In this document: piece after piece, positions 9,474-18,302 of the stretch
Position numbering within the stretch: position 1 is the stretch's first letter
How the letters are laid out: each line of letters opens with the position of its first letter
Position numbers and translations under genes: made by a program
Origin: DAHVFK01 sp963755395
GTDB lineage: Bacteria > Pseudomonadota > Gammaproteobacteria > Burkholderiales > SG8-39
Length of the DNA stretch: 64,000 nt
Direction: 5' to 3'
NCBI GenBank assembly: GCA_963755395.1
Contig: CAVWJJ010000002.1
Location: 1,116,001 to 1,180,000 of the forward strand
The notes under the pieces: model-generated
Seen by the model: the letters and a program-made list of their open reading frames with translations, nothing else
Told to the model about the DNA's origin: nothing
Database searches by the model: none

Positions 9474-10581
9474 GCGCACGGCAGGCCTGCTGCTCGCCGG
9501 CGCGCTGCTCGCCAACGCGGCCGCGCAGGGCGTCGGCCGGTTCGTGCTCACGCCGCTGCTGCCGGACATGCGCGCCGCGGCGGGGCTCGACGCGGCGCAG
9601 GCGGGCATCGTCGCCGGGGCGAACTTCGCCGGATACCTCGCGGCCAGCATCTGGCTCGCGCTGCGCGCGCGCGAAGGCCGCGTCGGCGCGGTGCCGCTCG
9701 GCTACGCGCTGGTGCTCGTCGGAGCCTTCGCCATGGCGCTCGCGCCGAGCTATCCGCTGTGGATCGCCGCGCGCGCCGCGGCCGGATACGGCGGCGCGTT
9801 GCTGTTCCTGGGCTCGCTCGACGCCTACGCGCGCGCGGCGCGCGCGCCGGAGGACCTGCGCCCGCTGGCCGGGGTCGGCATCGGCATCGCGCTGTCGTGC
9901 GCCGCCGTGCTGCCCTGGCTCGCCGACTGGCGCAGCGGCTGGCTCGCCGCCGGCGCGCTTGGCGTGCTGGCTGCGCCTTTCGTGCTGCGCCTGCCGCGCG
10001 GCGCGGTCGCGGGCCACGTTGGCGACGAGCCGGCGCCACCGCTGTCGGCGCCGCTCGTGCGCCTGGCGCTCTCCTACGCCACGTTCGGCTTCGCGTTCGG
10101 CGCTGCGACCACCTTCTTCGTCAATGCGATCGCCTCAGGTGATCGGCGCGCCGCGGCGCTGGTGTGGGTCGTGGTGGGGGTGTTCGCCGCGCCGTCCGTG
10201 TGGCTGTGGAGCTGGGTGCGGCGCCGCGTGCGCGCGGTCGGCGCGCTGTTCGCGGCCAACGCGCTGCACGCGGCAAGCATCCTGCTGGTGGCGCTCGACC
10301 CGCGCCCGCTCAGCGCGACCATCGCCGGCATGGTGTTTGGCGCCACCTTCCTCGGGGTTCCCGCGCTGTCGCTCGCGCAAGCGCGCATCCTCGCGCCCAA
10401 GAGCGCGCGGCGCACAGCGGCCTGGGTCACGGTGCTGTACGGCATCGGCCAGATGGCGGGCCCGCCGGCGATCGGCTGGCTGGGCGAGCGCCTGGGCTCG
10501 CTCGCGCACGGACTGCTGGGCGCCGCGGCGGTGGGCGGCGCGGCCGCGCTGCTGCTGATTCCCGACCTCCGACGCCGCTAG
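9451..10581 (+). CDS. MFS transporter, YbfB/YjiJ type
   Basis: This 376-residue major facilitator protein is predicted to have 12 hydrophobic helices. The N-terminal helix contains NAAAQGVGRFVLTPLLPDMR, the hallmark of the YbfB/YjiJ subgroup. The gene starts inside the end of maleylacetate reductase, so expression is coupled, and import of the aromatic precursor is a natural but unproven role. The C-terminus overlaps the convergent ligase gene by four bases. Confidence 0.87.
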   Translation: MGAGLRPERTAGLLLAGALLANAAAQGVGRFVLTPLLPDMRAAAGLDAAQAGIVAGANFAGYLAASIWLALRAREGRVGAVPLGYALVLVGAFAMALAPSYPLWIAARAAAGYGGALLFLGSLDAYARAARAPEDLRPLAGVGIGIALSCAAVLPWLADWRSGWLAAGALGVLAAPFVLRLPRGAVAGHVGDEPAPPLSAPLVRLALSYATFGFAFGAATTFFVNAIASGDRRAAALVWVVVGVFAAPSVWLWSWVRRRVRAVGALFAANALHAASILLVALDPRPLSATIAGMVFGATFLGVPALSLAQARILAPKSARRTAAWVTVLYGIGQMAGPPAIGWLGERLGSLAHGLLGAAAVGGAAALLLIPDLRRR

Positions 10582-12239
10582 CGGCCGAACTCACGCTGCT
10601 GCAATTCGCGCCACTGGATCTTGCCCGAGCCGGTGCGCGGCAGTGCATCGACGAACTCGATCAGGCGCGGCGCCTTGTAGGCCGCCATCTGGCCGTGCGC
10701 CCAGGCGAGGATCTCCTCGCCGCTGACTTTGCCGCGCGCAGCCGGCGCGAGCACGACGACCGCCTTGACCGTCTCGCCGCGGCGCGCGTCGGGCGCGCCG
10801 ATGATGCAGCATTCCTGGATCGCGGGGTGGCGGTAGAGGGAGGCCTCCACTTCGGCCGGCCAGACCTTGAAGCCGGCCGCGTTGATCATGCGCTTCAAGC
10901 GGTCGGAGATGAAGAAGTAGCCGTCCTCGTCCATGCGTCCGAGGTCGCCGGTGCGAAAGAAGCGCTTGCCGCCGATCTCGATCCAGGACTCGTTGTAGGC
11001 CTTGTCGTTCCCCCAGTAGCCGGTGAGCAGCTGGGGCCCGCGCACCACGATCTCGCCCTGCGCGCCGGGCTCGAGCACGGCGAGACTGTCGGGGTCGACC
11101 ACCAGCGACTCGGTGTCGAACACGGGGATGCCGAGGCACTGCATCTTGCAACGCTGCGGCGGGTTGCTGTGGGTCTGCGAGATGGTCTCGGTCATGCCGT
11201 AGCCCTCCATGTAGCGGATGCCGCAGACATCGAGCAGCTTTTGCGCGATCGCCTCGGGCATCGATGCGCCGCCGCCGAACACGCAGTCCAGGGACGATAC
11301 GTCGTGCGCGAGCGCCGCGGGGTGCGAGAGCAGGTCGACCACCATGGTCGGCACGTTGGCCCAATGGGTGCAGCGGTGGCGCTCGATCAGGCGCGCGGCG
11401 AGCTCGGGGTCCCAGCGCGGCTGGATCACCATCGTCGCGCCGGAATAGACGCAGGCGTAGAGCGTGTGCACCAGGCCGGTGACGTGGAACATCGGCGCGG
11501 TGGACAGCGCGACCGCGTCCTGGTGGATGCCTTCCCACAGCACGGCGCCGGCGACGTTGAACATCACCGTCGCATGGCTGTGCATGCAACCCTTGGGCCG
11601 GCCGGTGCTGCCCGAGGTGTAGGGCATGAGCGCGAGCTCGTCTGCCCGCGCGCGCGAAGGCGCCGCGGCGTGGCCGACCGTGAGCGCGTGCGGCCACAGC
11701 GTCACGCCGCGCGCGTCGATGCGCTCGCGTTTCGCCGCCACCGCCTCCGGGCGCGGCAGGTCGCAGGCGGGATCCGCGTAATCGGAGTAGGCGGCGACGA
11801 TCACGCGCTCGAGCGGGGTGCGTCCGATCAGGCCCGAGATTCTCGGCCAGACCTCCTGGCCGACGATCGCCGTGCGTGCGCCGCTGTCCTCGAGGTAGTG
11901 CGCGAGCTCCTCCGCCACGCACATCGGGCTCACCGGGACCATCACCGCGTCGGCGCGCGAGATCGCGTAGGCCGCGAGCAGGAACTGCGGGCTGTTCTGC
12001 AGGTCGACCAGCACCCGGTCGCCGGGACGCACGCCGCAGGCCTGCTGCAGGAAGCCGGCCAGGCGCAGCGCCTGTTGCTGCGCCTCGCGGTAGGCGAGCG
12101 TCGCGCCGAAAAACCAGCTCGCGGGCTTGTGCGGGTAGCGGCGCGCCGAGACCTCGAGCAGCTCGTGCAGCGGCGTGCGCGGAAAGCTGAGCGAGCGCGG
12201 CAGGCCCTTGGGCCAGAAGCGGAAGTGGCGCGGTTCCAT
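10578..12239 (-). CDS. AMP-dependent acyl-CoA synthetase/ligase
   Basis: This 553-residue member of the ANL superfamily activates a carboxylic acid with ATP and joins it to CoA. Motifs include the P-loop MPYTSGSTGRPKG, MEGYGMTET (A5), RTGDLGRMDEDGYFFISDRLKRM (A7/A8) and the C-terminal catalytic Lys in GSGKIQWREL. The start at 12239 (MEPRHFRFWPKG) was chosen because the family N-terminus (PRTPLHELLEVSARRYPHKPA) follows directly and the upstream extension would run through the divergent gene. Similarity is to long-chain/medium-chain fatty acyl-CoA ligases; the exact acid is unknown. Confidence 0.92.
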   Translation of the reverse strand: MEPRHFRFWPKGLPRSLSFPRTPLHELLEVSARRYPHKPASWFFGATLAYREAQQQALRLAGFLQQACGVRPGDRVLVDLQNSPQFLLAAYAISRADAVMVPVSPMCVAEELAHYLEDSGARTAIVGQEVWPRISGLIGRTPLERVIVAAYSDYADPACDLPRPEAVAAKRERIDARGVTLWPHALTVGHAAAPSRARADELALMPYTSGSTGRPKGCMHSHATVMFNVAGAVLWEGIHQDAVALSTAPMFHVTGLVHTLYACVYSGATMVIQPRWDPELAARLIERHRCTHWANVPTMVVDLLSHPAALAHDVSSLDCVFGGGASMPEAIAQKLLDVCGIRYMEGYGMTETISQTHSNPPQRCKMQCLGIPVFDTESLVVDPDSLAVLEPGAQGEIVVRGPQLLTGYWGNDKAYNESWIEIGGKRFFRTGDLGRMDEDGYFFISDRLKRMINAAGFKVWPAEVEASLYRHPAIQECCIIGAPDARRGETVKAVVVLAPAARGKVSGEEILAWAHGQMAAYKAPRLIEFVDALPRTGSGKIQWRELQQREFGR

Positions 12240-12279
12240 CGCCGCGAAGTATAGTGCGGCGGAACTTCGAGGAACCCCC

Positions 12280-12624
12280 ATGATCGCCGTGATATTCGAA
12301 CTTACCCCTGCGCCGGGGCGCAAGCAGGAGTACCTCGACCTCGCCGCCGCGCTCGCGCCCGAACTCGAACGGGCGGACGGCTTCATCTCGATCGAGCGCT
12401 TCGAGAGCATCACCGCGCCCGGTCGTTTCGTCTCCCTGTCGTACTGGCGCGACGAGGAGGCGGTGCGCAAGTGGCGCAACTTCGCCAGGCACCGCGAGGC
12501 GCAGGCCAAAGGCCGCGGCGGAATCTTCTCCGGCTACCGGCTGCGGGTGGCGAGCGTGCTGCGCGACTACACCGACGCCGAGCGCGGCCAGGCGCCGACC
12601 GACAGCGTCGCTTTCCACGGCTGA
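12280..12624 (+). CDS. Antibiotic biosynthesis monooxygenase (ABM)-fold protein
   Basis: This 114-residue protein has the small alpha+beta dimeric barrel of the ABM family: MIAVIFELTPAPGRKQEYL is strand 1 plus helix 1, GFISIERFESITAPGRFVSLSYW follows, then a helix DEEAVRKWRNFARHREAQ. Family members are cofactor-free oxygenases, haem-degrading enzymes or proteins of unknown function; the substrate cannot be inferred here. The start ATG at 12280 has a GAGGAA ribosome binding site. It is divergent from the acyl-CoA ligase across 40 bases that contain a TATAGT box. Confidence 0.82.
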   Translation: MIAVIFELTPAPGRKQEYLDLAAALAPELERADGFISIERFESITAPGRFVSLSYWRDEEAVRKWRNFARHREAQAKGRGGIFSGYRLRVASVLRDYTDAERGQAPTDSVAFHG

Positions 12625-12638
12625 GGCGGCAGCGCGCC

Positions 12639-13010
12639 TCAGCCGCCGCCGAGCCAGGCCAGCGCCTCGTCCAGGCTGGCGAAGGCGCGCGCCGCGCTGC
12701 CGCGCGCGCCGGCGACCAGCTCGGCGAAGCGCGGGCTGGCGGAGTGCTCGTTCGCCGCAGCGAGCACGGCCACGCGGCGCCCGCGCACCGAGGGGTGGGC
12801 GGCGAGGCGCTCGCCCAGCGCGTGCAGCTCGAGCACGTCGAGCTCGGGATCGGCCTGGCGCAGGTCGAGCAGAATGTGGCTTGCGCGGTTGACGTTGATC
12901 CCGGACACCGCGCCGACCAGCAGCGCGAGGCTGGCGTCGGCGTCGAGCGCGCCGTCGTCGGCGCAGCGCACGAACTCGTGCGGGCGGATCAGGCGCAGGT
13001 CGACCGGCAT
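12639..13010 (-). CDS. STAS/SpoIIAA-like hypothetical protein
   Basis: This 123-residue cytoplasmic protein is translated just after the amidase (its ATG is two bases past that stop), so the two form an operon. The pattern of short strands and helices (ASHILLDLRQADPELDVLELHALGERLAAH, then GRRVAVLAAANEHS and FASLDEALAWLGG) suggests a SpoIIAA/STAS-like fold often annotated as a domain of unknown function. No catalytic residues are evident. Its job beside an amidase is unknown. Confidence 0.65.
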   Translation of the reverse strand: MPVDLRLIRPHEFVRCADDGALDADASLALLVGAVSGINVNRASHILLDLRQADPELDVLELHALGERLAAHPSVRGRRVAVLAAANEHSASPRFAELVAGARGSAARAFASLDEALAWLGGG

Positions 13011-13012
13011 CG

Positions 13013-14425
13013 CTAGCCGCCGGGCGTGAGCGCCGACAGGTCCGGCAGCGCGATCGGCTGCAGCGACTCGAACGCGCGCGCGGCGCGCAGCACGAGGGCG
13101 TCCTGGTAGCGCGGGCCCACGATCTGCAGCCCGACCGGCAGCCCGTCCGCAGTCAAGCCGCAGGGAATCGACGCCGCGGGCTGCTGGGTCAGGTTGAACG
13201 GGTAGGAGAACGGCGTCCAGTCGGTCCAGCGCTTCTCCTTCATCACGTCGGCGACCTCCCGGCCGGCGTCGAACGCGGCCAGCGGCAGGGCCGGCGTGAG
13301 CAGCAAGTCGTACTTCTCGTGGAAGCGGTTCATCTGCACGCCGTAGGCGCCGCGCTTTTGCACCGCCTCGAGCAGCTCGAGCATGCCGATCCTGGCGCCC
13401 TGCTCGGCGACCTCGACCAGGCCGCGGTCCATGAGCGCCTTCTGCTGCGGGCTGAAGCTCTTGAGCAGGTAGGCCGCGCCGCTGAACCAGTGGCGGCGGA
13501 ACACCTCGTCCACGCCGCCGAAGTCCGGATGCGCCTCCTCGACCAGCGCGCCGAGCTCGACGAAGCGCATCGCCGCCTGCTCGACCAGCGCCGCGACCTC
13601 GGGCTCGACGCTCGCGCCGCCCAGGTCGGCGGAATAGGCGATGCGCAGCCCGCGCACCCCGTCGTCCAGGCCGAGGCGATAGTCGCGCGGGTCGTAGGGC
13701 AGGGCGAACCAGTCGCGCGCGTCCGGCTGCGACAGCACGTTCAGCATCAGCGCCGCGTCGTGCACGCTGCGCGTCATCGGCCCGACGTGCGCCACCGTGC
13801 CGAAGGGCGACAGCGGCCAGGCCGGCACGCGCCCGAACGAGGGCTTGAGCCCAAACACGCCCGTGAACGCGCAGGGAATGCGGATCGAGCCGCCGCCGTC
13901 GGTGCCGAGCGTGAGCGGGCCCATGCCCGCGGCGAGCGCCGCCGCCGCGCCGCCGGAGGATCCGCCCGGCGTCTTGGCCGGGTTCCAGGGGTTGCGGGTG
14001 ATGCCGGTGAGCGGACTGTCGGTCACGCCCTTCCAGCCGAATTCGGGCGTGGTGGTCTTGCCGAGCAGCACCGCGCCCGCCTCGCGCAGCCGCGCCACCA
14101 CCGGCGCGTCGTCGTTCCACGGTCCCTTGGGGTCGACCGTCTTCGAGCCCCTCAAGGTCGGCCAGCCTTTGGTCAGCAGCAGGTCCTTGATCGACACCGG
14201 CACGCCGTCGAGCGCGCCGCGCGGCTCGCCCTTCATCCAGCGCGCCTCGGATTCCTTCGCCGCCGCGAGCGCATCGGGCGCGATGAAGCAGAAGCAGTTC
14301 AGCACCGGGTTGAGCCTGTCGATGCGCTGCAGGGCGGCGCGGGTGACCTCGAGCGGGGAGGCGCGCTTGGCGCGGTACAGGCGCAGCAGGTCGGCCGCGG
14401 ACAGGTTGAGCAGGTCTGACGCCAT
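13013..14425 (-). CDS. Amidase (amidase-signature family)
   Basis: This 470-residue amidase-signature hydrolase cleaves a C-N bond of an amide. The Ser-Ser-Lys triad is visible: Lys in DGVPVSIKDLL, and the serines in the Gly/Ser-rich segment GGSSGGAAAALAAGMGPLTL followed by GTDGGGSIRIPCAFTG. The start at 14425 (MASDLLNLSAADLLRLYRAK) has a GGAG site five bases upstream; a TTG start at 14452 is possible. Relatives include GatA-like and aryl/aliphatic amidases. No gatB/gatC neighbour is present, so a tRNA amidotransferase role is unlikely. Confidence 0.9.
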   Translation of the reverse strand: MASDLLNLSAADLLRLYRAKRASPLEVTRAALQRIDRLNPVLNCFCFIAPDALAAAKESEARWMKGEPRGALDGVPVSIKDLLLTKGWPTLRGSKTVDPKGPWNDDAPVVARLREAGAVLLGKTTTPEFGWKGVTDSPLTGITRNPWNPAKTPGGSSGGAAAALAAGMGPLTLGTDGGGSIRIPCAFTGVFGLKPSFGRVPAWPLSPFGTVAHVGPMTRSVHDAALMLNVLSQPDARDWFALPYDPRDYRLGLDDGVRGLRIAYSADLGGASVEPEVAALVEQAAMRFVELGALVEEAHPDFGGVDEVFRRHWFSGAAYLLKSFSPQQKALMDRGLVEVAEQGARIGMLELLEAVQKRGAYGVQMNRFHEKYDLLLTPALPLAAFDAGREVADVMKEKRWTDWTPFSYPFNLTQQPAASIPCGLTADGLPVGLQIVGPRYQDALVLRAARAFESLQPIALPDLSALTPGG

Positions 14426-14500
14426 GGGCTCCGGGGAATGGTGCTGGAACAATTTACAGCTTAACGTATGTGTCTCGACTTTTCACCGGAGAGCAAGCGA

Positions 14501-15848
14501 ATGCCGTCGACCATCGTCGATTCAGCGATTTTCGGAAACATCTTCGCCACCGAGACGATGCGCCGGGTCTGGTCGGACGAGAACCGGACGCAGAAATACC
14601 TCGACGTCGAGGCCGCGCTGGCGCGGGTGCAGGGGCGGCTCGGGCTCATTCCCGCCGCGGCGGCGGAGGAAATCGTGCGCCATTGCAGCATCGACCGGAT
14701 CGACCTGGACAAGCTGCGCCAGCAGACCGAGCGCATCGGCTACCCGGTGCTGGGCGTGGTGTCGCAGCTCAACGCGCTGTGCCGCGACGGGCTGGGCGAA
14801 TACTGCCACTGGGGCGCGACCACCCAGGACATTACCGACACCGCGACCGTGCTGCAGCTGCGCGAGGCGCTGGAGCTGATCGAGGCCGACCTGGCCGCGA
14901 TCTCGGCCGCGCTGGCGGAGCTGGCGCGCCGCTACCGCGACACCCCGATGGCCGGGCGCAGCAACCTGCAGCAGGCGGTGCCGGTGTCCTTCGGCTACAA
15001 GATGGCCGGGCCTCTTGTCCGCGATCGAGCGCCACCGAGAACGCCTGGCGCAGCTCAGGCCGCGCCTGCTGGTGGGCGAGTTCGCCGGCGCCGCCGGAAC
15101 GCTGGCCTCGCTCGAAAAGGGCGCGCTCGAGACCCAGGAAGGCCTGATGCGCGAGCTCGGCCTCGGCCAGCCCGTGATCGCCTGGCACACGATCCGCGAC
15201 AACATCGCCGAAGTCGGCTGTTTCCTCGGCCTGCTGGGCGGAACGCTGGGCAAGCTGTCGATGGACGTCAAGCTGCTCATGCAAACCGAAGTCGCCGAAG
15301 TCTTCGAGCCCTTCGCCCACGGCCGCGGCTCGAGCAGCACCATGCCGCAAAAGCGCAACCCGATCTCGAGCTGCTACATCCACGCCGCCATTTCGGTCGT
15401 GCGCCAGCACGCCGCGGCGCTGATGGACGCCATGGTCGCCGACCACGAGCGCTCCACCGGCCCGTGGGAAATCGAGTGGATCGTCCTGCCCGAAGCCTTC
15501 TGCCTCACCGCCGGCGCGCTGCGCCAGGCGCGCACCCTGCTCGAAGGCCTCGAGGTCGACCAAGCGCGCATGCGCGCCAACCTCGATCTCACCAACGGCC
15601 TGGTTGCATCGGAGGCAGTGATGATGGGCCTGGGCAAGCACCTCGGGCGCGAGCGCGCGCACGACCTGGTCTACGACCTGTGCCGCGACGCCATCAAGCA
15701 GAATCGCCCGCTGCTCGATCTGCTTGCCGAAAACGCCGAGATCACGAGGCACCTCGACCACGCCGCGCTCGCGCGCCTGTGCGACCCGGCGAACTACCTC
15801 GGCCTCGCGGGCGTGATGGTCGACCGGGTGCTCAACAGCCTGGGCTGA
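14501..15848 (+). CDS. Fumarase/aspartase-superfamily lyase (3-carboxymuconate cycloisomerase/adenylosuccinate lyase-like), frameshifted
   Basis: This lyase of about 449 residues belongs to the class II fumarase/aspartase superfamily. It begins at ATG 14501 (GGAGAG site upstream) with DSAIFGNIFATETMRRVWSD, then HWGATTQDITDTA and MAGRSNLQQAVPVSFGYKMA. A +1 frameshift near 15008-15012 (within gggcc) moves the frame, which continues LLSAIERHRERLAQLRPRLLVGEF and the superfamily signature GSSSTMPQKRNP. Sequence flavour fits 3-carboxy-cis,cis-muconate cycloisomerase (PcaB)-like or adenylosuccinate lyase-like members; the reaction is undecided. The break is a single inserted base in an intact gene and looks like a consensus error. 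Confidence 0.85.
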
Positions 15849-15911
15849 GCCGAGAGATCGCGTCCACTGCTACACGATAAATTTGCCCGGTGTCCCTCCG
15901 CGCAGTCAAAA

Positions 15912-15940
15912 GACTGCTTTCGACCCATAGCAGTCATTCG
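15912..15940. repeat. Hairpin plus ATTCG tail, left flank of cassette array
   Basis: GACTGCT (15912-15918) pairs perfectly with AGCAGTC (15929-15935) around a 10-base loop and is followed by ATTCG. A related hairpin with the same GTCATTCG tail sits just beyond the last attC at 19886-19912. The two bracket the low-GC cassette region. Function unknown. Confidence 0.5.
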
Positions 15941-15967
15941 TAATGGGTGCTCGCGGACACTCCCCGC

Positions 15968-16111
15968 GTTACATCTTGGTGGAATTGCTTGGAGCCATCC
16001 CGAGGCGTAACGTCTTGATCAACTGGGAGGAGGCGAGCCGCTGTTACATGTTGTGAGGTTTGCAAACCGACCACTATTGGCAACTAAAAAGTCAACTAAT
16101 ACTAGTTAGAG
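15968..16111 (+). other. Possible attI-like recombination region
   Basis: This non-coding stretch precedes the first cassette. It contains two GTTACAT repeats (15968-15974 and 16043-16049) and ends in GTTAGAG at 16105-16111, which is close to the GTTRRRY integrase crossover core. The first cassette gene begins ten bases later. Class 1 attI sites are likewise built from repeated GTTA-type core sequences ending in a GTTRRRY crossover point. No integrase gene lies upstream, and no left partner site was found that would make this an ordinary attC. The call is tentative. Confidence 0.35.
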
Positions 16112-16120
16112 AGCACAGTG

Positions 16121-16603
16121 ATGGACAGCCTGCCGCCAGATGTAGTTGAGAGGGCTGAGCGTCAAGTCAACGCTGTATTCGTGAAGGTCATTGGCGGCGC
16201 GATGCTCTGGATTGGCGTCACGTTTGTTGGTCTCTTGCTTTGGGCGCTATATCCAATCGTTCTGCTCGGCCGACCCCTGGATCTCTTTATCTTCTGTATC
16301 GTCAGTGTATTGTCGGTTGTGGGTGCCTTCTGTCTCTTGGTGGGGTGGCGTCTGTTTTTGAATCGACCAAATCGCTTCGGGTCGATTCTTGGTCCAGTTG
16401 GCTGGCGCATGCTTGGTGGCATGTTCGGTGTTTTCTCTATCGCTTCCTTCATCATTGCCATCGTTCTCTCACGGGGAGACAGCAAGGTAGATTTGGTTAC
16501 TGCTGCGACTTCGACGGCAGGCACCGCGATCTTCTGCTATTTGTGTTTCTACTCGGCCAAGCGGGCTGCAGCAAATGCTGCTCGTCCTAGCGGTGCTCTC
16601 TAA
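16121..16603 (+). CDS. Cassette-encoded four-helix membrane protein, unknown function
   Basis: This protein of 160 residues has four predicted membrane segments: around 24-46 (VIGGAMLWIGVTFVGLLLWAL), 52-75, 93-113 (GGMFGVFSIASFIIAIVL) and 122-140 (ATSTAGTAIFCYLCFYSA). The N-terminus is short and charged (DVVERAERQ). I recognise no family. ATG at 16121 is preferred over the in-frame GTG at 16118. The TAA stop lies inside the left half-site of the following attC, which supports its status as a genuine cassette gene. Codon use is more AT-rich than in the neighbouring chromosome. Confidence 0.75.
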   Translation: MDSLPPDVVERAERQVNAVFVKVIGGAMLWIGVTFVGLLLWALYPIVLLGRPLDLFIFCIVSVLSVVGAFCLLVGWRLFLNRPNRFGSILGPVGWRMLGGMFGVFSIASFIIAIVLSRGDSKVDLVTAATSTAGTAIFCYLCFYSAKRAAANAARPSGAL

Positions 16604-16687
16604 CCACCCGCCCCACGCGGCCGCGCGCTACGCGGCGTGCAACTTTAGCCGACCGGCTGCGCGCGCCGGTGGGCGTGAACGTTAGAC
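16598..16687 (+). other. attC site 1
   Basis: The site is 90 bases long. Left core CTCTAAC (16598-16604) and right core GTTAGAC (16681-16687, matching GTTRRRY) flank arms with partial complementarity: CGCCCCACGCGGCC on the left against GCCGGTGGGCG on the right. It follows the membrane-protein cassette gene directly. Confidence 0.7.
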
Positions 16688-17060
16688 GGCTCTACGGCAT
16701 GACGCACCGCCTTGCCATCGCACTCGTCCCACCTGCATTGGTCCATGGTACTGGCAGTGCTCTGACAAATCGGTTTCTCGGCTGGATAGCTCATTCAATG
16801 GTGCCAGACGCATCGAATTGAGATGGTTATGCGCCGCAAGCAGGCACGCGAAGGTCATTGACGCAACGGCTGGACTAGCCCCTGATTACCCTATTTCAGC
16901 ACTGCGGTGGCTTGCGCGTTAAACGTGGGTGATCTGATGTACATTGGAGTTCGTAGGCCAGAACTTGGAGTTCAGGAAGTTACAAAGGTGCTTCTATTGC
17001 TGGCTTGCTCGGGGGTTTAAAGTGCGGTCACTGTGCGGCTCATTAAGCGACGATCGAGCC
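16688..17060. other. Cassette segment without a convincing gene
   Basis: This stretch between attC 1 and the split attC 2 has no long open frame. The best candidate is a 40-codon frame at 16699-16821 starting 12 bases after the attC core (MTHRLAIALVPPALVH...), a typical position for a cassette gene, but it has no recognised family and no clear ribosome site. It may be a degenerate or non-coding cassette. Confidence 0.45.
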
Positions 17061-17139
17061 ATCTAACCCCGCAGTGCAGCGGACGCCAAACTTCCCCCGA
17101 ATTAGTTGACATCTCGGGCTAACCGCCTGGAGGTGTTTG

Positions 17140-17469
17140 GTGGCAAGAGCAGGACCGAGGAAGGTCGAGAGATACGGAGATCGATTCAAGGCGACTGCGG
17201 TGAAGCTGAGCAGCCTGCCTGGAGTGATGATCAAGGACGTGGCTGCGGCGCTGGACATTCACCCGTTCATGCTGTCACTGTGGCGCAAGCAAGTACGCGA
17301 CGGGGTGATCGTGGCCAAGAGTGCGAAGCTCGATGTGAAGACCAAGGCCGAGCTGAAGAGATTGAAGGAGCTCGAGCGGCAATACAAGGTGCTCAAGGAG
17401 GAGCACGAGCTGTTAAAAAAAGCCATCCGGTTTGCTTCGGAACAAAGGAAGAGGTCTTCCAGTTCATAG
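17140..17469 (+). CDS. IS3-family transposase OrfA
   Basis: This 109-residue DNA-binding subunit has a helix-turn-helix in its N-terminal half (YGDRFKATAVKL...IKDVAAALDIHPFMLSLWRKQ) and a leucine-zipper-like coiled coil near the end (LKRLKELERQYKVLKEEHELL). GTG at 17140 has a GGAGG site six bases upstream. The frame continues past a run of seven A and stops at 17469 with a basic/Ser tail. Programmed -1 frameshifting at the A-run would give the OrfAB transposase. Confidence 0.92.
   Translation: MARAGPRKVERYGDRFKATAVKLSSLPGVMIKDVAAALDIHPFMLSLWRKQVRDGVIVAKSAKLDVKTKAELKRLKELERQYKVLKEEHELLKKAIRFASEQRKRSSSS
17415..17421 (+). promoter_or_regulatory. -1 ribosomal frameshift site (A7)
   Basis: Seven A followed by G in the OrfA frame TTA AAA AAA G. 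Slipping one base back reads AAA AAA AGC and enters the OrfB frame (KKSHPVCFG...), which has no good start of its own nearby. This is the standard IS3-family mechanism for making the OrfAB fusion. Confidence 0.8.
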
Positions 17470-18302
17470 AGGCAAACCGGGCAAAGCACAGGCTGACGCT
17501 GATGTGCCGGCTCTACGGGGTGACGCGGGCGGGGTACTACCAGTGGCGCTCGCGCGAGCGTAGCGAGCGGGAGCGCCGAAACGAGGCGCTGCTGGGGCGC
17601 ATCCGCCGGGTGCATGAGCAAAGCCGCGGCATCTACGGCAGCCCGCGGGTGCACCGTGCGCTACGCGAGGAGGGCGAGATGGCGAGCGAGAACCGGGTGG
17701 CGCGGCTGATGCGAGCGCATCGCATCAAGGCGCGGGTGGCCAAGATCCGCTACACCAATCACAAGCTGCAGAGCTTCTTCGATGGCGGCAGGAACGAGCA
17801 GCTGGGCCTTGAGCTCAGCGGGCCCGACCAGGTCTGGGTGGGTGACATTACCTACTTGAAGGTGGGCGGGATCTACCGCTATCTCGCGGTGGTGATGGAC
17901 AAGTACTCGCGCCGGGTGGTGGGCTGGGCCTACGGCAAACACAAGGACGTGGCGCTCACTCTGACGGCGCTCAATCGAGCGGTGCACGGTCGCAGGCCCC
18001 AGCGCGGGCTGATCTTCCATACCGATCGGGGCATCGAGTACGCGGCGCTTGCCTTCAAAGCGCGGCTCTCGGAGTTAGGCATCACCCAGAGCATGAACCG
18101 CCCGGGCAAGGTGACCGACAACGCCTTCATCGAATCGTTCTTCCACTCGATGAAGTCCGAGATCTATCACGGCCTCAGATACCACCGGGACGAGGACATC
18201 CAAGCTGCCCTGAAGATCTACCTGCCGTTTTACAACGGCGCTAGACTGCACTCATCGTTGAATTACGTGTCGCCAGCGACGTTTGAACAGCTGACCCAAT
18301 GA
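17415..18302 (+). CDS. IS3-family transposase OrfB (DDE integrase core), expressed as OrfAB
   Basis: This segment of about 295 residues is the catalytic part of the IS3-family transposase. The HTH_21-like region (YGVTRAGYYQWRSRERSERERRN; SRGIYGSPRVHRALREEG) precedes the rve core. Catalytic residues are visible: Asp in VWVGDITYLKV, Asp in IFHTDRGIEY, and Glu in DNAFIESFFHSMKSE. The C-terminus (FYNGARLHSSLNYVSPATFE) is typical. The frame is open from upstream of the slippery A-run, so translation is by -1 frameshift from OrfA. The element appears intact. Confidence 0.92.
   Translation, partial: KKSHPVCFGTKEEVFQFIEANRAKHRLTLMCRLYGVTRAGYYQWRSRERSERERRNEALLGRIRRVHEQSRGIYGSPRVHRALREEGEMASENRVARLMRAHRIKARVAKIRYTNHKLQSFFDGGRNEQLGLELSGPDQVWVGDITYLKVGGIYRYLAVVMDKYSRRVVGWAYGKHKDVALTLTALNRAVHGRRPQRGLIFHTDRGIEYAALAFKARLSELGITQSMNRPGKVTDNAFIESFFHSMKSEIYHGLRYHRDEDIQAALKIYLPFYNGARLHSSLNYVSPATFEQLTQ

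Noticed and set aside
16699..16821. A 40-codon ORF as a firm gene
   Set aside because: Its position after an attC core is suggestive, but there is no ribosome site, family or supporting composition, so it is mentioned only as a possibility.
17415..17421. The A7 run in the IS as another sequencing-error frameshift
   Set aside because: The position and the -1 direction match the normal IS3-family programmed frameshift, whereas the errors elsewhere are +1 and not in A-runs.
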